Shown piece after piece: positions 1 to 8,204 of a stretch of DNA of 64,000 nucleotides (positions within the stretch are counted from its first letter, which is position 1; each line of letters starts with the position of its first letter). The stretch covers positions 992,001 through 1,056,000 of the forward strand of contig NZ_JAHBOH010000001.1 of the NCBI RefSeq assembly GCF_018531375.1. Reading direction: 5' to 3'. The translations under genes and the position numbers were made by a program. Under the pieces are notes generated by a model. The model made no database searches and was not told where the DNA came from. It saw only the letters and a list, made by a program, of their open reading frames with translations. Source of the stretch: Cellulomonas fulva. GTDB lineage: Bacteria; Actinomycetota; Actinomycetes; Actinomycetales; Cellulomonadaceae.

Positions 1-58
1 ACCAGTCCGATCGATCGACAGACCGTCGAGCACGAGACCGAACGAGCGAGGAGCTGGC

Positions 59-589
59 ATGGCTGGTGAGACCGTCATCACGGTGATCGGGAACCTGACC
101 GGGGATCCCGAGCTGCGCTTCACCCCGTCGGGTGCAGCGGTGGCGAACTTCACCGTCGCGTCGACCCCGCGCACGTTCGACCGCCAGAGCAACGAGTGGA
201 AGGACGGCGACACGCTGTTCATGCGCTGCTCGATCTGGCGGGAGGCGGCCGAGTCGGTCGCCGAGTCCCTCACCAAGGGCACCCGCGTCATCGTGACCGG
301 CCGCCTGACCCAGCGCTCGTACGAGACCCGCGAGGGTGAGAAGCGCACCGTGGTCGAGCTGCAGGTCGACGAGGTCGGCCCCTCGCTGCGGTACGCCACC
401 GCCAAGGTCACCCGGACCCAGCGTTCGGGTGGCGGTGGCGGCTTCGGCGGCGGCGGCGGTGGCGGGTACTCCGGCGGTGGCGGGGGCGGCTACTCCGGTG
501 GCGGCTCCTCGAGCTCCGGCGGCGACGACCCGTGGGCCACGCCCGCGGGCGGTGGCGGCGGTGGCTACTCCGACGAGCCCCCGTTCTGA
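59..589 (+). CDS. ssb: Single-stranded DNA-binding protein SSB
   Basis: This protein coats single-stranded DNA during replication, repair and recombination in the cytoplasm. Residues 1 to about 112 form the OB fold, opening with [21 protein letters not shown] long glycine-rich linker follows (about 121-165), and the acidic tail DEPPF at the extreme C-terminus is the usual docking peptide for partner proteins. At 176 residues it has normal actinobacterial length. The ATG has a GAGGAG ribosome site about five bases upstream. It precedes rpsR and rplI on the same strand, the classic order in which rpsF would lie just outside the window. Confidence 0.97.
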   Translation: MAGETVITVIGNLTGDPELRFTPSGAAVANFTVASTPRTFDRQSNEWKDGDTLFMRCSIWREAAESVAESLTKGTRVIVTGRLTQRSYETREGEKRTVVELQVDEVGPSLRYATAKVTRTQRSGGGGGFGGGGGGGYSGGGGGGYSGGGSSSSGGDDPWATPAGGGGGGYSDEPPF

Positions 590-662
590 TCGGTCGGGAA
601 CCCCAGACAACGACATCCCCGGGCATGGCAACGCCCGGGGCTCCACAGACAGGAGCACCGCG

Positions 663-899
663 ATGGCCAAGGCCGTTGTTCGTAAGCCCAAGAAGAAGCA
701 GAACCCCCTGAAGGCAGCCAAGATCGAGGTTGTCGACTACAAGGACACCGCGCTGCTGCGCAAGTTCATCTCCGACCGCGGGAAGATCCGCGCTCGCCGG
801 GTGACCGGGGTGTCCGTGCAGGAGCAGCGCGCGATCGCGCGCGCCGTCAAGAACGCCCGCGAGATGGCTCTTCTGCCGTACTCGTCGTCGGCTCGCTGA
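663..899 (+). CDS. rpsR: 30S ribosomal protein S18, cysteine-free form
   Basis: S18 is a small-subunit protein that pairs with S6 on the platform. The ATG at 663 gives 78 residues with the core [20 protein letters not shown] and the S18 pattern [19 protein letters not shown]. The open frame extends further upstream, but that part only reads ssb out of frame; the AGGAGC at 651-656 supports the start at 663. The zinc-binding cysteines of the metal-dependent S18 type are absent, so this is the zinc-independent version. Whether a second, cysteine-bearing paralogue exists elsewhere cannot be told from this window. It lies between ssb and rplI in a single transcription unit. Confidence 0.95.
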   Translation: MAKAVVRKPKKKQNPLKAAKIEVVDYKDTALLRKFISDRGKIRARRVTGVSVQEQRAIARAVKNAREMALLPYSSSAR

Positions 900-914
900 G
901 AAGGAGGCCTCACG

Positions 915-1364
915 ATGGCGAAGATCATCCTCACGCACGAGGTCACCGGCCTCGGCGCCCCCGGCGACGTGGTCGAGGTCAAGGACGGGTACGCCCGCAA
1001 CTACCTCATCCCGCGCAGCCTGGCGGCCCCGTGGACCAAGGGTGCCGAGAAGGACATCACGGCGATCCGTCGCGCCCGCAAGGCGCGCGAGATCGCGACG
1101 CTGGACGACGCGAAGGCGGTGCGCGACTCGCTGCAGTCCAAGCCGGTCGTCGTGTCGGCCAAGGCCGGCGACGCCGGTCGTCTGTTCGGTGCCGTCACGA
1201 CCGCGGAGATCGCTGACGCGGTCAAGGCGTCGGGCGCCCCGGCGATCGACAAGCGCAAGGTCGAGATCGCTCAGCCGATCAAGGCCCTGGGCGAGTACAC
1301 GGTGTCCGTCCGCCTCCACCCGGAGGTCGCGGCCACGGTGACCGTCAAGGTCGTCGCAGCCTGA
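915..1364 (+). CDS. rplI: 50S ribosomal protein L9
   Basis: L9 is the elongated large-subunit protein that bridges toward the neighbouring ribosome and helps keep the reading frame. The N-terminal signature [20 protein letters not shown] sits at about residues 13-32, followed by the long connecting helix and the C-terminal RNA-binding domain; 149 residues is typical. A strong AAGGAGG at 901-907 precedes the ATG, 15 bases after rpsR. A clear stem-loop directly downstream closes the ssb-rpsR-rplI unit. Confidence 0.96.
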   Translation: MAKIILTHEVTGLGAPGDVVEVKDGYARNYLIPRSLAAPWTKGAEKDITAIRRARKAREIATLDDAKAVRDSLQSKPVVVSAKAGDAGRLFGAVTTAEIADAVKASGAPAIDKRKVEIAQPIKALGEYTVSVRLHPEVAATVTVKVVAA

Positions 1365-1377
1365 GCTGACGCTCGTC

Positions 1378-1416
1378 CGGAAGGCCCCGCCCCCGTCCCG
1401 GGAGCGGGGCCTTCCG
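1378..1416 (+). terminator. Stem-loop after rplI
   Basis: A perfect 13-base-pair stem (1378-1390 with 1404-1416) around a 13-base loop starts 14 bases past the rplI stop. The stem is GC-rich and no U-tract follows, which is usual for terminators in this type of genome. It probably ends the ribosomal-protein transcript. Confidence 0.75.
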
Positions 1417-1504
1417 CGTGCCCGCCCCCTGTCCGCTCCGCTCCCGCCGGTACCCCCGACGACCCCGGACGTGTCACCCAACCCCTCACCCAACCCCTCG
1501 CCCG

Positions 1505-1714
1505 AGCGCCGAGCGCGGACGGTCAGCACCGAGTGCGCACGTTGATCGTCCGCGCTCGCCGGTCACCGTCCGCACTCGAAGGCCGGGCGCGCGCCGCCCT
1601 CGTGCCCTGCCGGCCCTCGCGGACACGGTCGTCCAACCCCATCGCCGAGCGCGGACGGCCTGTGTCGAACGCGGACGATGAGCGTCCGCAGTCGGCGGCC
1701 GGCGTCCGCGCTCG
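1505..1714. repeat. Cluster of eight short GAGYGCGGACG-type repeats
   Basis: The 381-base space between convergent rplI and the MATE gene holds no convincing gene. It carries about eight copies of a word close to GAGCGCGGACGGTC. Forward copies begin near 1511, 1531 (degenerate), 1647 and 1667. Inverted copies begin near 1547, 1566, 1682 and 1702. The copies form inverted pairs able to fold into hairpins. Spacing is irregular, so it is not a CRISPR array. Confidence 0.7.
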
Positions 1715-1745
1715 CGGGGTTCGGGGGGTGGGGAGGGGCGGTGGG

Positions 1746-3119
1746 TCAGGCGCCTGTGACCATCCAGGACGTGCCGCGGGCGCGGTAGCCGGTGGTGAGC
1801 GCGCGGGCGAGCATGAACACCCCGCTGAAGCCGAGGGTGAGCCAGGCCAGGCCCGCGGCGCCGGGCGGTGCCCAGGCGCGGACCGCGAGGGCGACGGGCA
1901 CGTAGACGACGAGCGTCACCAGGCCGGCCCACGCGAGGAAACGACCGTCGCCGGCTCCGATGAGGACGCCGTCGAGCACGAAGACCCAGCCGGCGACCGG
2001 CATGCACAGCCCCGCGACCAGCATGCCGACGACGATGGCTCGGGCGACCTCGTCGTCGGACGTGAACAACGGCGCGTAGAGCGCGGCCGCGCCGCCGAGG
2101 ACGAGCCCGAGGACGACGCCGGCGCCCACGCCCCACTGCAGCGTGCGCCGGAGCACGGCGCGGGTCCGCGGGACGTCGTCGGCGCCGAGAGCGTGCCCCA
2201 CCAGGGCCTGCGCGGCGATCGCGAGGGCATCCAGCGCGAACGCCGCGAGCCCCCAGACGGAGCTGACGACCTGGTGCCCGGCGAGGGTGACGGCGCCCAG
2301 GCCGGTCGCGACCCAGGTGGTGAGGAGGATCGCGGCGCGCAGCGTCGCCGTGCGGGCGAGCAGCGGTGCACCGTGCCGTGCGCTCGCGCCGATGCCGGCG
2401 CGGGCAGGCCGCAGCGAGGCGCCGGCCGCCCGCGCGCCACGCACGACGACGGTGACCAGCGCGGCGGCCATGCCGAGCTGGGTGATGGCGGTCCCGGCGC
2501 CCGACCCCGCGATGCCGAGGTGCAGCCCGTAGACCAGGGCGACGTTGAGCACCGAGTTGACGACGGCGCCGGTCACCGCGACGCCCAGCGGGGTCCGGGT
2601 GTCCTGGAGCCCGCGCAGGGCACCGGTCGCGGCCAGCACCAGCAGCATCCCGACCAGTCCCGGCGCGGACCAGCGCAGGTAGGTGACGGCCTGCTGCGCG
2701 ATCTCGTCGTCGGCACCCAGCGCGCCCACCACCCAGGGCGCGGCCCACCACAGCGCGACGGCCAGCACGAGACCCAGGCCGGCGGCCAGCCACATGCCGT
2801 CGACACCCGTCTGCATCGCCCCCGGGGCGTCGCCGGCGCCGAGGCGGCGGGCGACGGACGCGGTGGTCGCGTACGCGAGGAAGACGCACAGGCCGACGAC
2901 CGTGAGCAGCACGCTCGAGGCGAGCGCGAGACCCGCGAGCGAGGCGGTGCCGAGGTGCCCGACGACTGCGGAGTCGACCAGGACGAAGAGCGGCTCGGCG
3001 ACCAGCGCGCCCAGCGCAGGGACGGCGAGCGCGAGGATCTGCCGGTCGATCGTCGGCGGCTGTCCAGTGGATGAGATGGTTCCTGCTCCTTCGCGCGGTC
3101 CACACCCGTTGAACTGCAT
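1746..3119 (-). CDS. MATE family efflux transporter
   Basis: This is a multidrug and toxic-compound exporter of the MATE/DinF group, expected to drive cation-coupled efflux through 12 membrane helices. The 457 residues include the N-terminal motif PALGALVAEPLFVLVDSAVV typical of the family, with hydrophobic segments throughout. The ATG at 3119 is the only standard start near the beginning. A good GAAGGAG lies about 35 bases inside this frame, eight bases before an ATC codon, so the true N-terminus may be some 14 residues shorter. The gene is divergent from dnaB across a 275-base region. A MATE gene between rplI and dnaB is common in related actinobacteria. The substrate cannot be predicted. 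Confidence 0.88.
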   Translation of the reverse strand: MQFNGCGPREGAGTISSTGQPPTIDRQILALAVPALGALVAEPLFVLVDSAVVGHLGTASLAGLALASSVLLTVVGLCVFLAYATTASVARRLGAGDAPGAMQTGVDGMWLAAGLGLVLAVALWWAAPWVVGALGADDEIAQQAVTYLRWSAPGLVGMLLVLAATGALRGLQDTRTPLGVAVTGAVVNSVLNVALVYGLHLGIAGSGAGTAITQLGMAAALVTVVVRGARAAGASLRPARAGIGASARHGAPLLARTATLRAAILLTTWVATGLGAVTLAGHQVVSSVWGLAAFALDALAIAAQALVGHALGADDVPRTRAVLRRTLQWGVGAGVVLGLVLGGAAALYAPLFTSDDEVARAIVVGMLVAGLCMPVAGWVFVLDGVLIGAGDGRFLAWAGLVTLVVYVPVALAVRAWAPPGAAGLAWLTLGFSGVFMLARALTTGYRARGTSWMVTGA

Positions 3120-3159
3120 CCGTGCCGGTCACAGCGGCGAGTCGCGGGCTTCACCCACG

Positions 3160-3247
3160 GTATCCACAGTTCTGTCCACGGCCTGTGCACATCGGGATGC
3201 ACAGGCGTCCCCAGCGCGGTCCACAGGATTCACGGAGTGTTTCCACA
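3160..3247 (+). promoter_or_regulatory. DnaA-box-like cluster upstream of dnaB
   Basis: Within about 90 bases there are five same-strand words close to TTRTCCACA: GTATCCACA at 3160, CTGTCCACG at 3172, CTGTGCACA at 3183, CGGTCCACA at 3217 and GTTTCCACA at 3239. A perfect 9-bp inverted repeat, GCCTGTGCA at 3181-3189 with TGCACAGGC at 3198-3206, lies within it. The consensus is family knowledge; binding by DnaA is inferred. The position in the divergent MATE/dnaB promoter region suggests control of dnaB or DnaA titration rather than an origin, because no dnaA or dnaN is in view. Confidence 0.5.
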
Positions 3248-3394
3248 GGGCCGTTGCGGGATTCGACCGGGCCCTGCTAGCCGTCCTAACCTCGCGCGGG
3301 AGCACAGCCCGGGGGACCGCCCGTGCGAGCGTGTCGGTGGCGTGCTGTAGAACACGAGTTCGAAGACTTTCGTCTAGCTGGGGTGGGTACGTAC

Positions 3395-4777
3395 GTGACG
3401 ATCGACGAGCTCGAGTACGGGGCACCGCCCGAGGCCGGTCCGGGAGGCCAGCGCCGCGAGTTCGACCGCACGCCGCCGCAGGACCTCGAGGCGGAGCGTT
3501 CCGTGCTCGGCGGCATGATGATCTCCAAGGACGCGATCGCCGACGTCATCGAGCAGATCCGCGGCACGGACTTCTACCGTCCGGCGCACGAGGTCATCTA
3601 CGACTCGATCCTCGACCTCTACGGGCGTGGTGAGCCGGCGGACGCCATCACCGTGGCGGACGAGCTCACCAAGCGTGGCGAGATCGGCCGGATCGGCGGT
3701 GCGCCGTACCTGCACACCCTGATCGCCTCGGTGCCGACCGCTGCCAACGCCGGCTTCTACGCGCGGATCGTGCGCGAGCGGGCGATCCTGCGCAAGCTCG
3801 TCGAGGCGGGCACACGCATCGTCCAGCTGGGCTACGGGACCGACGGCGGTGACGTCGACGAGCTCGTGAACACCGCGCAGGCGGAGGTCTACGCGGTGAC
3901 CGAGCGACGGTCGTCGGAGGACTACCTGCCGCTGGGCGAGATCATCGGCGGCACGGTCGACGAGATCGAGGCCGCCGGCCACCGCGGCGAGGGCATGATC
4001 GGCGTGCCCACCGGGTTCTCGGACCTGGACCGCCTGACGAACGGTTTGCATCCCGGGCAAATGATTGTGCTCGCGGCGAGGCCCGCAATTGGCAAATCGA
4101 CCCTGGGAATTGACATTGTTCGCTCGGCGTCGATCAAACACAACATGGCGTCGGTGGTGTTCTCGCTCGAGATGAGCCGGAACGAGATCACGATGCGTCT
4201 GCTGTCCGCCGAGGCGCGGGTCCACCTCCAGAAGCTCCGCACCGGCCAGATGGGCGAGGACGACTGGGCGAAGATCGCGCAGACGATGGGCAAGATCTCC
4301 GGCGCGCCGCTGTTCATCGACGACTCGCCCAACATGTCGCTCATGGAGATCCGCGCCAAGTGCCGGCGGCTCAAGCAGCGGCACGACCTCAAGCTCGTCG
4401 TGATCGACTACCTGCAGCTCATGACGTCGGGCAAGCGCGTCGAGTCCCGCCAGCAGGAGGTCTCGGAGTTCTCCCGTGCCCTGAAGCTCCTCGCCAAGGA
4501 GCTCGAGGTCCCGGTCATCGCGATCTCGCAGCTGAACCGTGGTCCGGAGCAGCGCACGGACAAGAAGCCCCAGATGAGCGACCTCCGCGAGTCCGGGAGC
4601 ATCGAGCAGGACGCCGACATGGTCGTGCTCCTGCACCGTGAGGACGCCTACGAGAAGGAGTCGCCGCGCGCGGGCGAGGCCGACCTGATCGTCGCGAAGC
4701 ACCGAAACGGTCCGACCGACACCATCACCGTCGCGTTCCAGGGGCACTTCTCGCGCTTCGTGGACATGCAGGCGTAA
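3395..4777 (+). CDS. dnaB: Replicative DNA helicase DnaB
   Basis: DnaB is the hexameric 5'-3' helicase that drives the replication fork and binds primase. The N-terminal domain (about 1-150) starts with DLEAERSVLGGMMISKDAI. The RecA-like domain carries the P-loop ARPAIGKST at about 228-236, a Walker B LVVIDYLQLM near 334-343, and the late motif DLRESGSIEQDADMVVLLHR. I chose GTG 3395 (MTIDELEYG), which matches related starts; the frame opens 24 codons earlier without support. Length is 460 residues with no intein. Codons 4043-4138, exactly over the P-loop, are oddly AT-ending (ATT, AAA, CAA, GTT), unlike the rest of the gene. Confidence 0.96.
   Translation: MTIDELEYGAPPEAGPGGQRREFDRTPPQDLEAERSVLGGMMISKDAIADVIEQIRGTDFYRPAHEVIYDSILDLYGRGEPADAITVADELTKRGEIGRIGGAPYLHTLIASVPTAANAGFYARIVRERAILRKLVEAGTRIVQLGYGTDGGDVDELVNTAQAEVYAVTERRSSEDYLPLGEIIGGTVDEIEAAGHRGEGMIGVPTGFSDLDRLTNGLHPGQMIVLAARPAIGKSTLGIDIVRSASIKHNMASVVFSLEMSRNEITMRLLSAEARVHLQKLRTGQMGEDDWAKIAQTMGKISGAPLFIDDSPNMSLMEIRAKCRRLKQRHDLKLVVIDYLQLMTSGKRVESRQQEVSEFSRALKLLAKELEVPVIAISQLNRGPEQRTDKKPQMSDLRESGSIEQDADMVVLLHREDAYEKESPRAGEADLIVAKHRNGPTDTITVAFQGHFSRFVDMQA
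4043..4138 (+). other. Codon-atypical patch over the dnaB P-loop
   Basis: In these 32 codons, 12 end in A or T, including four ATT, two AAA, and GTT, CAA, CAT, GCA and GGA. The flanking parts of dnaB are nearly all G/C-ending. The patch centres on the P-loop codons for A-I-G-K-S-T at 4085-4102. The protein sequence is normal. The P-loop is a known DnaB intein insertion site in other bacteria, with Ser or Thr as the residue after the insertion, as here. This is consistent with a conversion tract left by intein gain and loss, but that explanation is inferred. Confidence 0.65.
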
Positions 4778-4930
4778 TCCAGGCGGAACAGACGTACCGA
4801 TGGGCAGATGTCGAGATGCAACTAGGTCTGAGGCCCCGGTACCTACGCCTGCAGGGACCGCTGCAAGGACTTCGGCTCGACTTCACTGACGGCGTCCGCG
4901 GCGCGCCCCGGCCCGAGGAGACCGGCGAGG

Positions 4931-5470
4931 CTACGCGCGTGCCCTCGCCCGGTCGAGATCGGCGCGGACGAGCACCGATCGGATCTCGACACCGGCGTCG
5001 GCGAGCGGGTGGTGACCGGCGGGACTGCGATCGATCGCGCAGAGGACGGTCGACACGACCGCCGACTGGGCTCGGAGCGCGACAGCCGCAGCCCGCACCG
5101 CTCCGCCAGTGGTGATGACGTCCTCCACGAGGGTGACGCGAGCGCCGGTGACGTCCCGTCCTTCGGCGAGGCGGCAGGTCCCGTACGTCTTCGCCTCCTT
5201 GCGCACGAACGCGACGGGCAGCGACGTCAGCGAGCTGAGAATGGTCGCGATCGGGACTCCGCCGAGCTCGAGGCCACCCAGGACGTCGGTGTCAGGAGGC
5301 AGCAGCGGGACCATCCGCTCGGCCACGGCGCGCAAGGTGTGCGGGTCGGACTCGAACAGGTACTTGTCGAAGTACTCGGAAGCGACGGTCCCCGACCGCA
5401 GGACGAACTCGCCTTCGAGCCGGCACAGCGAGTCGATCCTCTGAGCGAGAGAGCGCCGTGGTCCACGCAC
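4931..5470 (-). CDS. pyrE: Orotate phosphoribosyltransferase
   Basis: This enzyme joins orotate to PRPP to give orotidine monophosphate in de novo pyrimidine synthesis. The type I phosphoribosyltransferase PRPP motif VTLVEDVITTGGAV is near residue 117, preceded by VRKEAKTYGTCRLAEGR, the usual flexible-loop region. An N-terminal SLCRLEGEFVLRSGTVASEY matches the group with the substrate-binding SG. GTG 5470 gives 179 residues and has GAGGAT just upstream; the frame runs further up without similarity. It is convergent with dnaB and divergent from the DUF4190-type gene. No other pyr genes are adjacent. Confidence 0.88.
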   Translation of the reverse strand: MRGPRRSLAQRIDSLCRLEGEFVLRSGTVASEYFDKYLFESDPHTLRAVAERMVPLLPPDTDVLGGLELGGVPIATILSSLTSLPVAFVRKEAKTYGTCRLAEGRDVTGARVTLVEDVITTGGAVRAAAVALRAQSAVVSTVLCAIDRSPAGHHPLADAGVEIRSVLVRADLDRARARA

Positions 5471-5616
5471 CGATCCTCGCAGCCAGGGGCCCGCCGCGTG
5501 GCGCGGACGGGTGATGCGCTCGCCTGCGCCTCGATCTCCCGGCCGGCGGTGCCGATCCTTTGCGGAGATCCGCGCGAGCGCCGCGTCGCGCCCATGCCCT
5601 GGAGGAGCGCCCACCC

Positions 5617-6465
5617 GTGTCGACCGACCACCCCACTCCGACGACGCCCGGCGACCCGTGGGCGCGTCTCGACGCGACAGCCGGCCCGTCCCACCCGGCT
5701 CCTCCGGTCCAGGCGATGCCGGCGCCCCAGCCCTCCTACGCCGCGGCACCTCCGCCGCCGGGCGCGGCGCCCTACGCGCAGGGATACCCCGCACCCACCG
5801 CGACGGGCTACCCGACGGCGTCGCCGATGCAGCCCTACGGGCAGCCACCGGTGCCGGGTCACGGTCCGGTCGGCTACCCCTACCGCCCGCCCTACGACGG
5901 CTTCGCCATCGCGGGCTTCGCGCTGAGCCTGGTCGGCGGGACGCTCCTCGCCATCGTCTTCGGGATCATGGGCATCTCGCGGACCCGCGGCGGCCGGGCG
6001 CGGGGCCGTGGCCTCGCGATCGCGGCGCTCGTCATCGCGCCGCTCTGGATCGTGGTCGCCGTCGTCATGTTCGTCGTCGGACTGGCGGGCGACGGTCCGG
6101 GGTCGTCGTACGCGGTGGGGGACTGCGTCCAGCTGGACGGCGACGCCGGGGCTGACGTCGACGAGGGCGTCGCGCCCGCGATGCCGTCGGTCCCGTGCGC
6201 GGAGCCGCACGACGGCGAGGTCTACGCGGCGAAGGACCTCCCTGCGGGCCCCTACCCCGGCCTCGACCAGGTGCAGCAGCAGGGCGACGCGTACTGCGCG
6301 TCCGAGTTCGAGGCGTTCGTGGGCGTGCCGTACGACGAGTCGCGGCTGGAGCTCTTCTACGTCTATCCCCAGCAGGTCGGCTGGCTCACGGGAGACCGCG
6401 AGATCGCCTGCGTCGTGACCGACGTCGACGCCGTCACGGGAACGCTCCGGGGCGCCGCGCGATAG
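5617..6465 (+). CDS. DUF4190-type membrane protein with septum-formation-like extracellular domain
   Basis: The 282-residue protein has a proline-, alanine- and tyrosine-rich N-terminal tail (about 1-90) and two membrane helices (about 92-118 and 132-156) with the DUF4190 pattern GFAIAGFALSLVGGTLLAIV. A C-terminal outer domain follows with four cysteines and AVGDCVQL, as in actinobacterial 'septum formation' family proteins. GTG 5617 follows GGAGGAG at 5601-5607 and is preferred over an upstream ATG. The exact role is unknown; an envelope or division function is inferred only from family naming. Confidence 0.8.
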   Translation: MSTDHPTPTTPGDPWARLDATAGPSHPAPPVQAMPAPQPSYAAAPPPPGAAPYAQGYPAPTATGYPTASPMQPYGQPPVPGHGPVGYPYRPPYDGFAIAGFALSLVGGTLLAIVFGIMGISRTRGGRARGRGLAIAALVIAPLWIVVAVVMFVVGLAGDGPGSSYAVGDCVQLDGDAGADVDEGVAPAMPSVPCAEPHDGEVYAAKDLPAGPYPGLDQVQQQGDAYCASEFEAFVGVPYDESRLELFYVYPQQVGWLTGDREIACVVTDVDAVTGTLRGAAR

Positions 6466-6535
6466 CAGGGTGCGCAGCCACCAGCTCATGGTGGCCCTGC
6501 GCTCGTCGTCGGCGTATGCCCCTCGGGCGCACGAA

Positions 6536-6568
6536 CGGGCGGGCGGACCGCGATGGCCCGCCCGCCCG
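6536..6568. terminator. Hairpin between convergent genes
   Basis: A perfect 11-base-pair stem, CGGGCGGGCGG at 6536-6546 with CCGCCCGCCCG at 6558-6568, encloses an 11-base loop. It sits between the converging DUF4190-type and MFS genes, so it can serve both strands. Confidence 0.65.
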
Positions 6569-6578
6569 CTCGTCGGGC

Positions 6579-8012
6579 TCAGCCTCGCGGCGCGAAGCGC
6601 CAGGCCACGCCCGCCGCCACGGCGGCAAGCACCGCGGCGCCCACGAACGCCGCCGCGAAGCCCGACGTGAGCGCCTCGGGCACGGCAGCGCCGGACTCGA
6701 CGAGCGACTGGGTGCGGGTGGCGGCGACGGTCGCCAGCACCGCCAGCCCGAGCGCGCCGCCGACCTGCTGGCTGGTATTCACGAGGCCGCCTGCCAGCCC
6801 GGACTCGCCCTCGTCCGCGCCGTGGACCGAGAGCTGGGTCCCGGCGACGAATGCGCCGCCCAGACCGATGCCGACGAGCAGGGACGGGCCGAGGAGGTCG
6901 GCCAGCAGGGTCGCGTCCGACGGCACCGCGCCGAACCAGGCGAGGCCTGCGGCCAGCAGCGCCAGGGACCCGACGAGCGTGCGCCGCACCCCGGTCTTCG
7001 CGATCACGGCCGGCACGCCACCGGCGACGACCACGAGCACGCCGGCCAGCGGGAGCTGGCTCAGCCCGGCCGCGAGGGCGTCGTAGCCGAGGACCGCCTG
7101 CATGAACACCGAGAGCGCGAAGAACAGGGCGGTGGTCGCCGCGCCCACGAGCAGCATGACGACGTTGCCGACGGTCAGGGCCCGGTCCGCGAAGACGGAG
7201 AAGGGCACCAGCGGCGAGCTGCTCCGGCGCTCGACCAGCACGAACACGGTGAGCAGGGCTGCGGCTGCCGCGGCGAGCCCGAGGGTCAGGGGGTGCGTGA
7301 AACCGAGACGCTCGCCCGCCGAGAGCGCAGCGACGACGGCGACGAGCCCACCGGTGATCGTGGTCGCACCCGGCACGTCCAGCGGGGCGGCTGTCGCAGG
7401 ACGGTCCTTCGCGACGAGGAACGGCAGCGCCACGAGCACGACGGCACCCACGGGGACGTTGACGAAGAACACGGCCTCCCAGCCGAGCGCGCCGGTCAGC
7501 ACGCCACCCAGCAGGACGCCCGCGGCGCTGCCCACCCCGGCGACGGCGCCCCAGATGCCGAGGGCGCGCGACCGGTCCCGGGCGGCGGTGAAGAGCTGGG
7601 TGACGAGCGCCAGGGACGAGGGGGCGAGGAGGGCAGCGGACGCGCCCTGCAGCGCCCGGGCACCGAGCAGCATGCCGCCGCTGGTCGCGAGGCCGGCGAG
7701 TGCCGACGCCGCGACGAAGCCGGCGGTGCCGACGAGGAAGAGGCGGCGGTGCCCGTAGCGGTCGGCCAGACGACCGCCCAGCAGGAGCAGCCCGCCGAAG
7801 GGCAGGACGTACGCGGTGATCACCCAGCTGAGCGCACCCTCCTCGAGACGCAGCTGGGCACCGATGGACGGCAGGGCGATGTTGACGATCGAGGCGTCGA
7901 GGACGACGAGGAACTGCGCGAGGGCGAGCACCGCGAGGGCCCACCAGCGGTGCTCGCTCCGGGGAGCGCCGGGTGCGACCACCTCAGGACGGGCGGCGAG
8001 GGTCTGGCTCAT
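6579..8012 (-). CDS. DHA2-type MFS drug exporter (EmrB/QacA family)
   Basis: This is a proton-coupled major-facilitator exporter of 477 residues with about 14 hydrophobic helices. It shows the family opening LAVLALAQFLVVLDASIVNI, motif A GGRLADRYGHRRLF, and the motif C-like AGVGSAAGVLLGG. ATG 8012 has AAAGGAG eight bases upstream. It is the last gene of a minus-strand unit that begins with a TetR regulator and an SRPBCC membrane protein. Repressor-controlled drug efflux is the likely logic. The substrate is not known. Confidence 0.93.
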   Translation of the reverse strand: MSQTLAARPEVVAPGAPRSEHRWWALAVLALAQFLVVLDASIVNIALPSIGAQLRLEEGALSWVITAYVLPFGGLLLLGGRLADRYGHRRLFLVGTAGFVAASALAGLATSGGMLLGARALQGASAALLAPSSLALVTQLFTAARDRSRALGIWGAVAGVGSAAGVLLGGVLTGALGWEAVFFVNVPVGAVVLVALPFLVAKDRPATAAPLDVPGATTITGGLVAVVAALSAGERLGFTHPLTLGLAAAAAALLTVFVLVERRSSSPLVPFSVFADRALTVGNVVMLLVGAATTALFFALSVFMQAVLGYDALAAGLSQLPLAGVLVVVAGGVPAVIAKTGVRRTLVGSLALLAAGLAWFGAVPSDATLLADLLGPSLLVGIGLGGAFVAGTQLSVHGADEGESGLAGGLVNTSQQVGGALGLAVLATVAATRTQSLVESGAAVPEALTSGFAAAFVGAAVLAAVAAGVAWRFAPRG

Positions 8013-8055
8013 GGTCGTGCTCCTTTCGAGAGGTGGGACGCACCCGGCGGGGTGG

Positions 8056-8160
8056 TCAGTCCCAGAGGCTGAGGATGGCGACGGCGACGAGGACGAGGGC
8101 GCCGAAGGTCGACCACCACGCCGTCTTCTCGGCGGTCCAGCGCCGGTTGTGCTCGGTCAT
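8056..8160 (-). CDS. 34-residue single-helix membrane protein ending in LSLWD
   Basis: The small ORF MTEHNRRWTAEKTAWWST... has a charged start, one predicted membrane helix (about 18-31) and the C-terminal end ILSLWD. It lies 43 bases upstream of the MFS exporter on the same strand. Directly upstream, between it and the 27-residue ORF, is a TetR-type operator copy. The same C-terminal LSLWD closes the SRPBCC protein two genes upstream. The ribosome site (AAGAGAAGAG) is only moderate. A small partner or regulator of the exporter is conceivable but unproven. Confidence 0.6.
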   Translation of the reverse strand: MTEHNRRWTAEKTAWWSTFGALVLVAVAILSLWD

Positions 8161-8181
8161 GTGCGTGCTCTTCTCTTCAGT

Positions 8182-8201
8182 AGGTGATCGGTCACTCACT
8201 C
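8182..8201. promoter_or_regulatory. Third TetR-type operator (degenerate)
   Basis: AGGTGATCGGTCACTCACTC matches the operator before the tetR gene at 13 of 20 positions and keeps the GTGA and TCACTC arms. It precedes the 34-residue ORF and MFS genes, suggesting that the same repressor controls an internal promoter. Confidence 0.55.
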
Positions 8202-8204
8202 GGC

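Noticed and set aside
1505-1714. CRISPR array
   Set aside because: The repeats are only 11-14 bases, occur in both orientations and have irregular gaps; no cas genes are present.
3120-3394. Chromosomal origin of replication
   Set aside because: DnaA-box-like words are present, but the flanking dnaA/dnaN genes, an AT-rich unwinding element and enough boxes are missing.
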